Notes: generated by a model not told the origin, from the sequence alone. Counted from the first letter of the stretch, positions 21,440 through 31,581 are shown. The stretch: 64,000 nt of DNA from Aotearoamyces nothofagi (GCA_015345905.1 JADDTR010000003.1:1116001-1180000), one strand, 5' to 3'. Made by a program: numbers and translations.

Positions 21440-24052
21440 ATGTCGGCTCAAACTCCCAGGCGCGCGCTCGCAAGGCCACGCCCATCAGTTAACCACAGCA
21501 TCAGTACCGCTTCAAGTCCCAATCTCGCCGCATCGTATAACGCGTCACAGGGCTCAAGTAGCGTACTTCTACGAAAGTATTCGTTAAGCGCCCTAACCCA
21601 AGGATCCCTCGCCACGATTCCTGATGCCAGCCAAGGCTACGGTCTAAGTACAGTCTTGGACGAGGATTCGCCCACGAGCGAAAAGATGGTGCCTTTCTCG
21701 CCGACCAGAGGCGATGATGGCGAGGTGTATGTTGGAGATCTCGTTGATGTGCCGGGGAATATGTATGGGACTGTGAAATTTGTAGGCAGTGTGCAGGGCA
21801 AGAAGGGGATCTTTGCAGGTGTCGAGTTGAGTGACGAGTATGCTGCTCGAGGGAAGAACAACGGCGACGTTGACGGGTAAGCTCAGATCTGCCCTTTCGG
21901 CAATGATTGCTACTGACTTCCATGCAGAGTGTCTTACTTTAGGACGTCCATTGATGGCGCCGGTATATTTTTGCCCCTCAATAGGGCTACACGACGAGCA
22001 TCTCCACCGACCTCAGCGAGTTCGTTTCCCCTCACTCCGACAACACCATCGCTCAGTGGCGCTAGGGTCGCAGGGAAGGTATCTAACAATTTCACTTCGC
22101 CAACACCCTCGTTGCCAAAGTTCAGCCAGTCCGTAGGACCTGGCCGAGCTCCAAGCCCCCAGTTCAAGAGGACGCGGCCATCATTACCGCGGCCTGAGTC
22201 ACCCCTTCGAAGACAACAGACCTCAACGCCGGGGCCGCGACCTTCGCTAAGTACACCAACAGCAAAGGGAGGCATTCGCTATGCGCCCAGTCCCACTCCC
22301 GGAAAGTTTGGACAGAGTGTTAGAGGCACGCAAGACTCTAGAGACCCGTCAAAAAAGCTTGGTTTTACACCAAGAACTGGGTTGAAGGCAAGCGTGGGGC
22401 CTAGAAGCGCTTCTGCCTTGGGCCAAGTACCTATGAACTACGGCGACGACGATAGCACACCGGTTGGAGTTGCTCGCACGACCGACAAAAGCAGCCTTGG
22501 CTCAGTATCATCATTCAATACTAAGATGAAGCCTGCTGAATCACGAGCTAATGACGAGGAACTCACAAGACTGCGGAATCAGCTGGAAGAAAGAGATAGG
22601 CAACTAAAAGAGCAGGCTTCAAGTTTGGCGGAGATGGAAAGTAGCCTCGCTGAAGTGCAATCATTAATGGGCGGCTCGGACGCTGGAAGCAGGAATAATA
22701 GAAGCAGTGTTGAGGACAAGGATGCATCTCATTTGCGCACTTTACTTCGCGAGAAAAATGAGAAGATTGCCATGTTGACTGCTGAATTCGACGCTCATCG
22801 AGCGGACTTCAGAAGTACGATTGATACGCTGGAATTGGCTAGCACGGAGACAGAGAGGGTCTACGAGAAACGGGTGGAGGATTTACTACAGGAGGTCCAG
22901 GCATATCAGGATCGAAGCGAAGATGTTGATAGCGTGGCAAGGCAACTAAAGCAACTAGAAGAACTGGTGCAGGAGCTTGAGGAAGGTCTAGAAGATGCCA
23001 GACGTGGAGAAGCTGAGGCTCGGGGAGAGGTCGAGTTTCTTCGAGGCGAGGTTGAACGAGGCCGTTCCGAGCTGCGCCGTGAGAGAGAGAAGGCTGCCGC
23101 AGCTTTAAGTGTAACAGCTATAGGCACCAACGGAGACCAATCTGCTACCGCAAAAGAAGTTGAGCAGCGCGATGACGAGATCCGAGGTCTAAAAGCTATC
23201 ATACATTCTCTCAGCAGAGACGCTATACCAGAGACACCGGATCCACAGAGAACACCAACTCAACGTAATGGTAGCTTCAGCCGCCCTCTGAGGATAAGCC
23301 AAGGCCCTGGGGGGGAATCTACGGAAGATCGACTGAATCGGGAGAAACTGGAGCGAGAGCTCGCAGATCTTCGTGCGATTGTTGAAACCAAGAGTAATCG
23401 GGAAGAAGAACTTGAGCGTGAACTAGAACGGTTCAGAAGGTCATCCGGGCCAATAGGGCTCAGCCATAGCCATCGCGCAAGCGCCATGACAGCCGGTAGC
23501 AATGGTACCGTCACACAAGATCAGCAATCTCTTAGAGATTCGAAAGGTACTGTTGTCAGTTGGCGTGATCGGGATATCCCACGGACACCTGAGCACAGGA
23601 GAGGCAACACTCTTGAAACTATGCCAGAGAGCGATACTTATTCCTCCGCCACTGATAGCAGTGCTCTTTGGTGTGAAATTTGTGAGACCGGAGGTCATGA
23701 TATTCTCACCTGTACGAACATGTTCGGTACCAAGAATGGCGCAGGCAATGGAGACACTGACCACGCGGTCAAACCTATACATTCTCAACAAAGAATAGGC
23801 AAAGACGTTGTTAGAGAGGCCTTGAAAGGCCTTTCCCCAAAAGCTTCCGGTGATGATTATAGACCCGCACCTCTTTCTCCTGCCAAAAGGTCTCCTGCTC
23901 CGACTGCGCCGGTTGCCATTATACCAAATCCAATGGATCAAGGGCCTGTTGCTGGCAAAGAGAGCGGGATTGTGGATCCGAACAGATGGTGTGCCTTGTG
24001 TGAGAGGGATGGGCATGAAAGTGTTGACTGTCCTTTTGAAGACGCATTCTGA
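21440..24052 (+). CDS. CAP-Gly microtubule plus-end protein (CLIP-170 family)
   Basis: Two exons: 21440..21876 and 21928..24052 (853 aa). Residues about 90-165 are a CAP-Gly domain split by the intron: VYVGDLVDVPGNMYGTVKFVG, KKGIFAGVELSD, GKNNGDVDGVSYFRTSIDGAGIFLPL; the key groove residues are present. CAP-Gly domains bind the EEY/F tails of tubulin and EB1. A Ser/Pro-rich basic region follows (about 170-350), then long coiled coils (about 360-490 and 560-600), then two CCHC-like zinc knuckles near the C-terminus (WCEICETGGHDILTC and WCALCERDGHESVDC), as in CLIP-170. The layout matches fungal Tip1/Bik1 relatives that guide nuclear movement and polarity. The exact orthologue name is not assigned. 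Confidence 0.93.
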
Positions 24053-24601
24053 TGATTCAAAACTTCATCAGCTGGATATTTTCTTTTCTTCATAGACAAT
24101 CTCAAGGGTCAAGATGTAACATGGCAGGTTGTCCTTTAGCGTTTACGAGCGAATGATACCCGTCAGTGCTGATTACTTGAGTTCGGGATGACGGAGGATA
24201 TAATTGCACGAATATAAGTAAAGTAATTGATGATATTGGAGGTTCTAATTATGTACTGGCTGTATCTCGTGATATAACGATTTGAACCCCTTGTATACCC
24301 CGGATCGTTATCTTCCGCCGCAGCGGGAGTACGCGACGCGAGCTTGAACAAGCCAACCGTGCCAGCCAAGCTGACGTCTCAATCTAACATCTCGCATCTC
24401 TCGAAGCGCAATTCAGCCGGCCCTTCCAGTGAAACCAAACCCTTACAAAACCAACATCCCCTCCGCAGTCCATATTGAAGCAGACAGTCGGTATATACTT
24501 AGGAGCCTACCAGCCTCTCAAGGCATTGTCACTCTGTTTAGTGCTTGGAGCTTCAAGAAGGGACAGCTTGCCGTAACGACTGCCATAACAGCTCAGTCGC
24601 C
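24053..24601. other. Intergenic between tandem genes
   Basis: 3' flank of the CAP-Gly gene and promoter of the kinase. No gene, RNA or repeat supported. Confidence 0.45.
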
Positions 24602-25956
24602 ATGGCGCAATACTTTCTAGACATATTATACACCTTAACAAATTGCATGAGCTGTTTCCCCGGCTCTCCGAAATTGAAGATCAACAGTAGAAGCTTCAAG
24701 ATTCTGCGACTGCTTGGAGAGGTACTGTCCAATCAACACCAATTGCTCCCACTACACAGTCTAACTTGAACTCCATAGGGTGGATTCTCATACGTCTATC
24801 TCGTTCAAGACACCAGTAATGAAGCGCTTTACGCTCTCAAGAAGATCCGCTGTCCGTTCGGGCAAGAATCTGTTGCGCAAGCAATGAAAGAGGTGGAAGC
24901 TTATGCGCTTTTCTCTCCGCATCCCAACATTATCCACTGCATCGACTACAGCGTCTCTGCTGACCGGTCAGACCCTGGCGCTAAGACTGTCTATATCCTT
25001 CTACCATACTACAGACGAGGTAACTTGCAAGACATCATTAATGCGAACCTGGTCAATCGTACGAAGTTTCCAGAGCGTGAGCTGATGGTCCTATTTCTGG
25101 GTGTCTGTAAAGCGCTCAAGGCAATGCATAATTATAGAGTACAAGGTGGACCTAGAGGAGTGAATAGCCAGAAGAAGGCCGAGAGGGTTCGAGCTGATGC
25201 TGCGAGAGCGGATGAGGATGCGGAAGATGAGGTTGCGCAAAGGAGAGGGAGACAGAATGGGCGGGAAGAAGATCCAGACAGTGAACAGCAAGAGCCCTTG
25301 ATGGAAGGCGAGGTTACAAAAAGCCAGGGGGGGATTGCACCGGGGGGTATCAGGGCATATGCACATAGAGATATCAAGCCTGGTAAGCTCCGATTCGAAA
25401 TAACTCTAGTAAAATAAATCTTGGCTAATAACAAATAGGAAACATCATGATTGATGATGATGGCGTACAACCCATATTAATGGATCTCGGATCCCTCGCC
25501 CCTTCACCAATACCCATAACATCCCGCTCAATGGCATTGGCAGTCCAAGACCAAGCAGCTGAGCATTCGACAATGCCATATCGTGCTCCTGAACTCTTCG
25601 ATGTCAAGACTGGCAGCATAGTCGACACACAGGTTGATATCTGGTCGCTCGGCTGCACATTATATGCTTGCCTAGTGGGGAAATCGCCATTTGAGATGCG
25701 CAGCGATGAGACGGGAGGAAGCTTAAGTATGTGTATATTAGGTGGGGACTGGAGGTTTCCGGATGAAGGCGCTGGAGGAAAGAAGAAGGCTACAAATCAG
25801 ACGGGGCAGTCTGAAGATAGTGGCATATCTGAGAGCATAAGAGAGGTTGTTAGGCAGTGCTTGAAGGTCGAGCCCTCAGAGCGACCAAGCGTAGACCAAT
25901 TGCTGGAAATTGTGGAGGGTGTTATTAACGGACTTCCCGATGATAGCTCATCATAA
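24602..25956 (+). CDS. Serine/threonine kinase of the NAK family (STK16/Env7-like)
   Basis: Three exons: 24602..24721, 24779..25382, 25439..25956 (413 aa). Kinase motifs: glycine loop GEGGFSYVYLV (split by intron 1), catalytic Lys in YALKKIR, Glu in the following helix, HRDIKPGNIM (split by intron 2), DLG in place of DFG (MDLGSLAPS), YRAPELFD and DIWSLGCTLYA. DLG and the N-terminal Cys-containing stretch CMSCFP, a likely palmitoylation site, are typical of STK16/Env7, which acts at Golgi or vacuole membranes. An acidic/basic low-complexity insert of about 75 residues sits just before HRD (about 190-255). Activity is predicted since the Lys, Asp and Gly-loop residues are intact. Confidence 0.9.
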
Positions 25957-26899
25957 TAAGTCGCAGGCTTGTATAGTTATATTGCAAGTGGCGTTGGGAT
26001 TTTACGGTTAATACATTGGCTGAGCTAAAGCTTTAAATGAACAAAAAGGCACCGGCGGATGAGAACCATCTTTGTTCTTGGAAAATGCAGCTGGTGGAGA
26101 TATAAATCAGGTTCGTGCATCAAAAAATAAAAGCCAAAAACCACTACCTACCAAAGGGGCCAAATGCTGATAGACATTGAGTGGACAAAGACTGTTGCTG
26201 TATTGTCTGTTGTACCACGTTGATTATTTATTAGCATAAGATACCGAAGGGTAGCCAGGTTCTTCTATCGTCTAATCTCTTCGTCCAAGTTATCAGCAAA
26301 ACGAACTTCTAGTGGAAGCCATATAACATAGGCATTGAAGTTGTCGAGGTTTGAAAGATGAATAATATAGCCAGTGCTTTATTGCTACTTATTTATTTTT
26401 TTTACTAAAGAAAGCTCCGAGATCAAGAAGAATACAATACCGAGCCTAATGAGTTCTAAAGACGTTTCTAGACAGATATATCTTTAAAGATGTAGATATA
26501 TTTTATAGAGCGCAAGAAACAAGCTGCAGCAAGTTTTATAAACACTCCTGAGTCTTAATTTCACAGAGATTAATATCCTAACAACCTCGTTCATACCTCA
26601 ATTTATATTGTTATTTCTATCTTGATAATTTATAAATTAGAGATAGACAGCAAGGTTTAAAAAACTCTCCTAAGTTTTATATTCACATATCTATTCAACC
26701 TCCCAAAAAGGGTTTTGTTTACTATTACTTATAGCCCAAGAGACTTTATTCACGCAATTATTCAGCAGCAAGTGGCAATGTTTACAAACTTCCCCAAGAA
26801 AAGGACATGTAATCGTTGCAAGGTTTCTTAGAATTTCTAAGTCTATGGGTATCATTGTTCGCCTTTTTCACACTATTCTAGTATTCCTTCCGTTCAGTC
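25957..26899. other. AT-rich intergenic region with degenerate ~122-bp spaced repeats
   Basis: Very AT-rich from about 26330 to 26830, no open frames. A motif resembling AGCAAGGTTTA...AACTCTCCTAAG occurs at 26528, 26649 and 26774 and more weakly near 26401. The composition suggests an old, mutated repeat tract; no coding remnant recognised. Confidence 0.55.
26401..26815. repeat. Degenerate tandem-like repeat (about 121-125 bp spacing)
   Basis: Copies start at 26528, 26649 and about 26774, with a possible fourth near 26401. The first 35 nt of each unit are most alike (AGCAAG[G/T]TTTA.AAAC.CTCCTAAG then TTCAC); the remainder has diverged. C and G are strongly reduced, compatible with repeat-induced point mutation, but this was not counted. 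Confidence 0.5.
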
Positions 26900-27904
26900 T
26901 CAATCGTGATCTTCTTCCGTGACACCTGGACATCCTTCCATCTCTTTGTCGGGATATGTAAATTTACACCAGAAGCAGTAGTTGTACTCCTCCCTAAGGT
27001 AGTCGACAAGCCTTTGTAACCTATCAGCAGGCTGTAAAGCATTGAATAGATCCAATTCCGGATCCTCTTCCTCCAAGTCTTCGACGAGAGTGTGCTGTAT
27101 CGAGTTTTTACCCAGGGCTCTTCTATCATCTTTGTCCTCATCTGGGTCGTCGTAAGTCGGTAGCCGTGACAAGCTTTGCTGTAAATCGTATCGCATTCGT
27201 CGATCTCGTTCTTTCTCTTCCCTTTTCCGAACTAGACCTCTCCATAACACATTGATCTGTTTGAGAGGCTTGCTCCATATCATTTTCTTCTTGGAACCAA
27301 TGTGACCATCTTCCAGTCCAACCCCAGCTTGCAACGCCTCATCCTCTTCCTTCTCTCCGGCCATCCGCTCTGCAACCCTCATAGCGCCAGCAATTAGGCC
27401 TTCTAATCTGGCCTCCTCTCGTTCCCTCCTAACTCTCTCCCTGTATTCCCCCTCCTCAGCCTTGACCTTCTTCCCCTCCCTCTCATACTCCTCCCTGAAC
27501 TTCCTCTTCTTCTCGCTGTCCATGCCTATCCCGCCGCGATCTTCCTTCATATTAATCCCCACTGGCTCGGTTCTCGCCTCCGGATTCTGTTTACTCCCCA
27601 GTGCAGCACCAGGCTTAAATCCCATCTTCGCCATCATCGCTAGGCCCTTGTTCGATGCAGCTGTAGGGTCCGATAGCATGGACTTCGAGAGAGCTTCCTC
27701 GCGCGCTGCAGCCTCGTCTTCTTCCCGCTCTGCTTTTGATTTCACACGCCCGCGGGCTTCGGCTTCACGCTCCTTCCGTATGCGCCGCTGGGTATAGGTT
27801 TCCTTCTGTTTAGGCTTGGTTGGCTCTGCAATGATCATATTCATATAGTCATCCTCATCCTCCGATGCACCCGCATTCGCTGTAATGCTTTCCAACTGTG
27901 CCAT
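26900..27904 (-). CDS. G-patch protein with DUF4187 tail (GPATCH11-like)
   Basis: Single exon, 334 aa from the ATG at 27904, which has a strong context (CACCATGG). Residues about 85-125 are a G-patch: KGLAMMAKMGFKPGAALGSK followed by PVGINMKEDRGGIGMD. G-patch proteins recruit or activate DEAH helicases in splicing and ribosome biogenesis. The middle is a charged coiled coil. The C-terminus holds the small Cys-containing DUF4187 module (LREEYNYCFWCKFTYPDKEMEGCPGVTEEDHD), with a CxxC pair and a later Cys/His that look metal-binding. This pairing is diagnostic of GPATCH11 (CCDC75). Confidence 0.9.
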   Translation of the reverse strand: MAQLESITANAGASEDEDDYMNMIIAEPTKPKQKETYTQRRIRKEREAEARGRVKSKAEREEDEAAAREEALSKSMLSDPTAASNKGLAMMAKMGFKPGAALGSKQNPEARTEPVGINMKEDRGGIGMDSEKKRKFREEYEREGKKVKAEEGEYRERVRREREEARLEGLIAGAMRVAERMAGEKEEDEALQAGVGLEDGHIGSKKKMIWSKPLKQINVLWRGLVRKREEKERDRRMRYDLQQSLSRLPTYDDPDEDKDDRRALGKNSIQHTLVEDLEEEDPELDLFNALQPADRLQRLVDYLREEYNYCFWCKFTYPDKEMEGCPGVTEEDHD

Positions 27905-28072
27905 GGTGATATCTAATCCCAGCCCAGGAATCTTAACCAATTCGAGCCCTTAATTCTGGCATTATTTCGTTGACATTTGCAGGACGACGCAGAGAAGCGA
28001 ACTAAATTGTAGCATAACTTTTTAGTAGTAGTATATATTAAAATAAGCGATTTTTTATTTCAAACATGCCAA
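27905..28072. other. Short region between the G-patch gene and the tRNA
   Basis: Upstream flank of both. An AT-rich TATATTA-like element lies at about 28034, roughly 35 nt before the mature tRNA 5' end, where upstream TATA-like elements assist Pol III in some fungi. Confidence 0.4.
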
Positions 28073-28238
28073 ACTCCAGTGACGCGTAAGTTATCGCCAC
28101 TGCCTATGATCTCAATCAAAGGCTAATCAGTTTGTCGTGTAGAGTGGTTAGCGTGTCGTTCTTATATTCTTCGGGCAACCGATTAATATGATCTTTCAAG
28201 AAATGCGAAAGTCGTGGGTTCGACACCCACCTGGAGTA
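28073..28238 (+). tRNA. tRNA-Ile (anticodon UAU) with an anticodon-loop intron and a 57-nt insertion in the D-arm
   Basis: Acceptor 5' ACTCCAG (28073-28079) pairs 7/7 with CTGGAGT (28231-28237), discriminator A 28238. D-stem ACGC (28082-28085) pairs 4/4 with GCGT (28151-28154) and the D-loop is AGTGGTTA (28143-28150), provided 28086-28142 is removed. Anticodon stem TCGTT/TGCGA (28156-28160/28204-28208) has one T-T mismatch; the loop gives CT-TAT-A, so anticodon UAU. A second intron, about 28167-28202, follows position 37 as in other eukaryotic tRNA-Ile(UAU) genes and contains AATAT that can pair with the anticodon. T-arm GTGGG-TTCGACA-CCCAC holds a perfect B box (GGTTCGACACC). T6 at 28247-28252 is a Pol III terminator. 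Pairs 1-72 and 10-25 are A-T where the human gene has G-C, so both sides changed together, which argues for a working gene rather than a relic. Confidence 0.85.
28086..28142 (+). other. Candidate spliceosomal-type intron inside the tRNA D-arm
   Basis: The 57-nt segment begins GTAAGT, has GGCTAATCA (CTAAT branch-like) ending 15-20 nt from its 3' end, and ends TGTAG. Length, donor, branch and acceptor match the spliceosomal introns of the protein genes in this window. Removal restores a canonical D-arm (ACGC-AGTGGTTA-GCGT). It splits the usual A box between positions 13 and 14. Splicing is inferred; a simple insertion is the alternative. Confidence 0.45.
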
Positions 28239-28244
28239 AATCCT

Positions 28245-28262
28245 TCTTTTTTATCTTTTTTA
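28245..28262 (+). terminator. Pol III terminator of the tRNA gene
   Basis: Six T at 28247-28252, with a second T run at 28256-28261, begin 9 nt after the discriminator base. These are normal Pol III stop signals. Confidence 0.8.
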
Positions 28263-29007
28263 ATCATACCCGTTTCACTTTAATGCTCAGCTCCTTTATT
28301 TTATTTGTTTTTTACTTCTAAGGAGCGTTTTAAGCACTTGCTAGTAATCATTTTTGGATTGGAGGTTCGGTTATTTTGGCGTGCTAGACGAGGCTAATAT
28401 ATGCGATATCTGCTTTCGAGTACTGTATCGTGTCTCTGCAGCTGTTATATCACGACAACAGCTTTAGCTAAATTTCCCCAAATAACCGCGTGATAGTTGA
28501 TATTTATTAGAAGGCTAGCCAGCAAGTAATATACCCGGCCTAGGATACCAGCCCGATGTATGCCAGTTGTACATTTCTTACTGTAATGAAGAGAGATATA
28601 ATGGCCATGATTAATTAAATCGACCACATTACTAGGGCAATCATCGCCTCAAGAGATGCTGAAAACGAGTTGGCTAGCAAGTTCAAATGTATTCTCGACG
28701 ACTCTTGCACATTGTACTCGTGAGTAGATGATGCAAAGGGTGCATTTTTCTCGAACTAGAGACATTATCCAACTAATTAATGTATCCTCCTAAAACAGCC
28801 GAAAGGCTTCTAGGGCTCCTTTACCATGGCTCTCCTGTTTGATATTTATAAGGAGCACACAATGTCAATAGAGGAGCTACGGGCAATATAGAAGGGCAAC
28901 ATGAGGGGATTTGATTTGGTGGGAGTCCGTTTTGGTAGGACCATACGGTAGAGGTATGTACTTGTACAAGTAGAAATGATCTTGGTTTGAACAAATCTTT
29001 AGCCAGC
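28263..29007. other. Intergenic after the tRNA, with dispersed-repeat copy C
   Basis: No gene supported. 28441-28490 is repeat copy C. The stretch up to 29007 is the 3' flank of the PPR gene. Confidence 0.45.
28441..28490 (-). repeat. Dispersed repeat, copy C
   Basis: The string ATCACGACAACAGCTTTAGC (28449-28468) is identical to one in copy B, and the flanking bases remain similar (TTTCCCCAAATAA versus TTTTTCCAAAATTA). The end itself is a small inverted repeat, GCTGTT/AACAGC, which resembles a terminal structure. Confidence 0.6.
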
Positions 29008-31581
29008 TCATGGTATACAAGTTGGAACACCCATTTGCTCTGCGGCTGATGTTATAAGCTCCTCCATGCTGGCAGATTCACCACCTGCCTCTAACTCAGA
29101 ACGTTCTTTTGTCCTTGTCTCTGCGGCGAAGAGAAGCAATTTGCTTAGAAGACGAACTGATTCTTCGGATCTAGCTTTCGTATCTAGATTTTCTAACTCC
29201 ATTCCGTCATTTAGTAGCTCTTCGGTTCTCTTTGCCTGAAGGTTCTGTAAAACCTTCGTCACTCGATTTATCCTGACTTTTGTATCTGCATTTAGGTTGA
29301 GCCGACGTGGACGAAAACCTGCGACGTTTCGTGAACCAGCTTTCGCCAACTGGAGCACTACACTGCGAGCCGTCTGCTCATCTGGATACATGTCGAACAA
29401 GCGCAGCATGGCACGCAGAGCAACAGCAGTGCCTATCTGATCGTCCGCTAGGCCAAAACACAAAATGATCAGGTCATAAAGCTCTTTGTTTAGACGAGTA
29501 GGTTTTGCATGAGGGGCCCACTTGACCATCTCAACAAACAGGCTCCTACAGGAAGGATATCCAACTCTGGTCTGATTGAGTAGGGGATCAACATGTGCCT
29601 TCATTCTCCGCCAAAGGAGCATAAACGTATCATGATCAGGCAGTACACCTTCGTGTTGTACCATCTGAACGAATACACTCCAAGTCCATGCTTTTCGATG
29701 AGTCTTCGCACCTAGTGTGAGCAGGCCATTGAGAAATGCAGTACTTGGGGGTATCTTTGCTGCACGAATTGCGATCATAAGTTCTTGAACGCGATCTAGG
29801 TTTTTCAACCCCTGGTAGTATTCTATGAGGACTGAAAATGTCTCGAGGGTTGCCAATGTAGTGGCTCGTGCTGCAGAGGGTCGACTGAAGTCTTTTTTGT
29901 CATCTCCAAATTGATGAACTCTCACTGGTCCTTCTAACGAGTATTGCCTTGCTCTTGTGTTGACAAAGTCAAGTCTAGCTTTGATCATTTTCCATGCCAT
30001 ATCTTCTGCCTTGCCCTGGTTCTTGGCGGTTCCAGAACGGAACCAGGCGCCTATGATGCCGTTCAAATATTTAGAATCAGGGGATAGACCGCGTTGATAC
30101 ATTAGATCGGTGACTTGGACAGCCCAGTCTATCTCTCCATCCCCAATAAGCTTCTTTATCCAGCTTCCAAAGAAGAACTTATTCTGATATTTTCGTGGAA
30201 GAGTTGTAAAGCGGCCGTCAGATTTCCAGTTTGTTTCTTCTGGGCTGAGTTCGAAAGAACTCAGAGACCCAATGCTCTTTAGGGCACCTAAGTAGAGACT
30301 GACTGAGTCCTGATAGGAAGAACTTCGTTCTCCAGTAAGCATCATATCTCTAAAAACGGCCAAAGCCAGGTCCGTCTGGTTTGCGGCTAGAAATACGCCC
30401 ATAACAGTGTCATAGTCTTGCATCTCTATGTTGGATGCTAAGCGGTATTTCAGCCGAATGTAGATTGCCCACGCTTTCTGAACCGCTGCCTGGTCATTTG
30501 AACGAGTCCAGGCGCGAACGAGAGGAACAAGCACGCGAGGGTCTTTGTCTCCTTTTAGGACGTTGAATAATATATTGGCAGCCTCCTGCGCTCGCTCCGG
30601 TTGGTTGTCCTTTGCCAGCATCCTAACTCCCAATGTCCAGTACTCAACCGCAGTTGAATCACTTAATGTCAAGGCTGGCCTTGTTAGTTCCCATCGCCGA
30701 ATAGCGATATCATGGTCTGAGTCTAAGAACATAGCTTCTATGAACAGCAAAGTTTGTGAAGAGTCTAGTAGGATACTGGCATCTTCCATATCTTCTCCCA
30801 GTCTCCTTATATGTGCCATCCGATCAGGATTATTTATCGACTCAACAGAGAATGCCTTCCATAGTATCGGCCATACACCAAGCGGCACATGGTGCCACGA
30901 GGTGGACAAAGCCTTCCGGCTCATTGCATACCATTTCCACAAGTCTTTACTTGAGCTTTTCGAAGCTCGACTTCCAGTGATTCCGTTGATTGCTGCGTTG
31001 AGGTGTGTAATATGAGTATGTCGGTCTTTGGGATAAGGGTCTCGAGGTATTTCAACGTAATATTGATGAGCTGAGCGTGGACGTCGAACTTGTTTGCTGC
31101 TCCCTTGTATTTCGGCCAGGAGGCTTCCAAAAGGAGACTCAGGCTGCTCTGCATAATGTGATGCTCCAGAATGGCCATGTTGACTCTGCAAATCCTCCGA
31201 AGAATGTATTTGTTTGGTCGCGCTTTTACTTGCGCTATCAAAAATACGGGCTGTTACTGCAGCTAGATCCCGTTCGAGAGATTGGATCCGTGAGTCGAGA
31301 ACCTGCTGAAGATCATCTTCGTCTGCATCCCCATTAACAAGACGCCGTTTACCATCCGCTGTCTGTTCGAATCGTCTGATCACAATCTTGTCGTCTGCCC
31401 CGGGCGCTGTTGTTGCTTCGGTCTGTTGGATCTTCTTGTTTCGACGGTTAGATTTGATACCTTGCGTCGATGCACTTCGTATTAGTTGTATTGGATATTG
31501 TGGTCGTTTTATTTTTGCTAGACATGATGAACACACATATCCCCTACATAAAGATAATGGCGGTGGTCGTAGAGCCGGCAT
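29008..31581 (-). CDS. Mitochondrial pentatricopeptide-repeat (PPR) protein, 857 aa
   Basis: Single exon. I chose the ATG at 31581 because it yields MPALRPPPLSLCRGYVCSSC followed by a basic, Ser/Arg-rich segment (IQLIRSAS), a credible mitochondrial presequence with a conserved CxxC; an in-frame ATG at 31668 adds 29 less typical residues. From about residue 200 the protein is built of 35-residue helical pairs with PPR character, such as NQTDLALAVFRDMMLTGE, EIDWAVQVTDLMYQRGLSPD and AWTWSVFVQMVQHEGVLPDHDTF. Such proteins bind organelle RNA and control its processing or translation. The specific target cannot be read from sequence. It is divergent from ORC3. Confidence 0.85.
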   Translation of the reverse strand: MPALRPPPLSLCRGYVCSSCLAKIKRPQYPIQLIRSASTQGIKSNRRNKKIQQTEATTAPGADDKIVIRRFEQTADGKRRLVNGDADEDDLQQVLDSRIQSLERDLAAVTARIFDSASKSATKQIHSSEDLQSQHGHSGASHYAEQPESPFGSLLAEIQGSSKQVRRPRSAHQYYVEIPRDPYPKDRHTHITHLNAAINGITGSRASKSSSKDLWKWYAMSRKALSTSWHHVPLGVWPILWKAFSVESINNPDRMAHIRRLGEDMEDASILLDSSQTLLFIEAMFLDSDHDIAIRRWELTRPALTLSDSTAVEYWTLGVRMLAKDNQPERAQEAANILFNVLKGDKDPRVLVPLVRAWTRSNDQAAVQKAWAIYIRLKYRLASNIEMQDYDTVMGVFLAANQTDLALAVFRDMMLTGERSSSYQDSVSLYLGALKSIGSLSSFELSPEETNWKSDGRFTTLPRKYQNKFFFGSWIKKLIGDGEIDWAVQVTDLMYQRGLSPDSKYLNGIIGAWFRSGTAKNQGKAEDMAWKMIKARLDFVNTRARQYSLEGPVRVHQFGDDKKDFSRPSAARATTLATLETFSVLIEYYQGLKNLDRVQELMIAIRAAKIPPSTAFLNGLLTLGAKTHRKAWTWSVFVQMVQHEGVLPDHDTFMLLWRRMKAHVDPLLNQTRVGYPSCRSLFVEMVKWAPHAKPTRLNKELYDLIILCFGLADDQIGTAVALRAMLRLFDMYPDEQTARSVVLQLAKAGSRNVAGFRPRRLNLNADTKVRINRVTKVLQNLQAKRTEELLNDGMELENLDTKARSEESVRLLSKLLLFAAETRTKERSELEAGGESASMEELITSAAEQMGVPTCIP

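Noticed and set aside
24163-24320. CGTGATATAAC match to the dispersed repeat core
   Set aside because: Only 11 bp match and flanks do not align, so chance is likely.
28066-28189. A tiny spliced reading frame starting at the ATG at 28066 and using the same GTAAGT donor (about 22 residues, MPNSSDAVVSVSFL...)
   Set aside because: The tRNA reading explains the full cloverleaf, B box and T-run terminator, while the peptide is short, stops early and has no recognised similarity. It remains the main alternative for why a spliceosomal donor is there.
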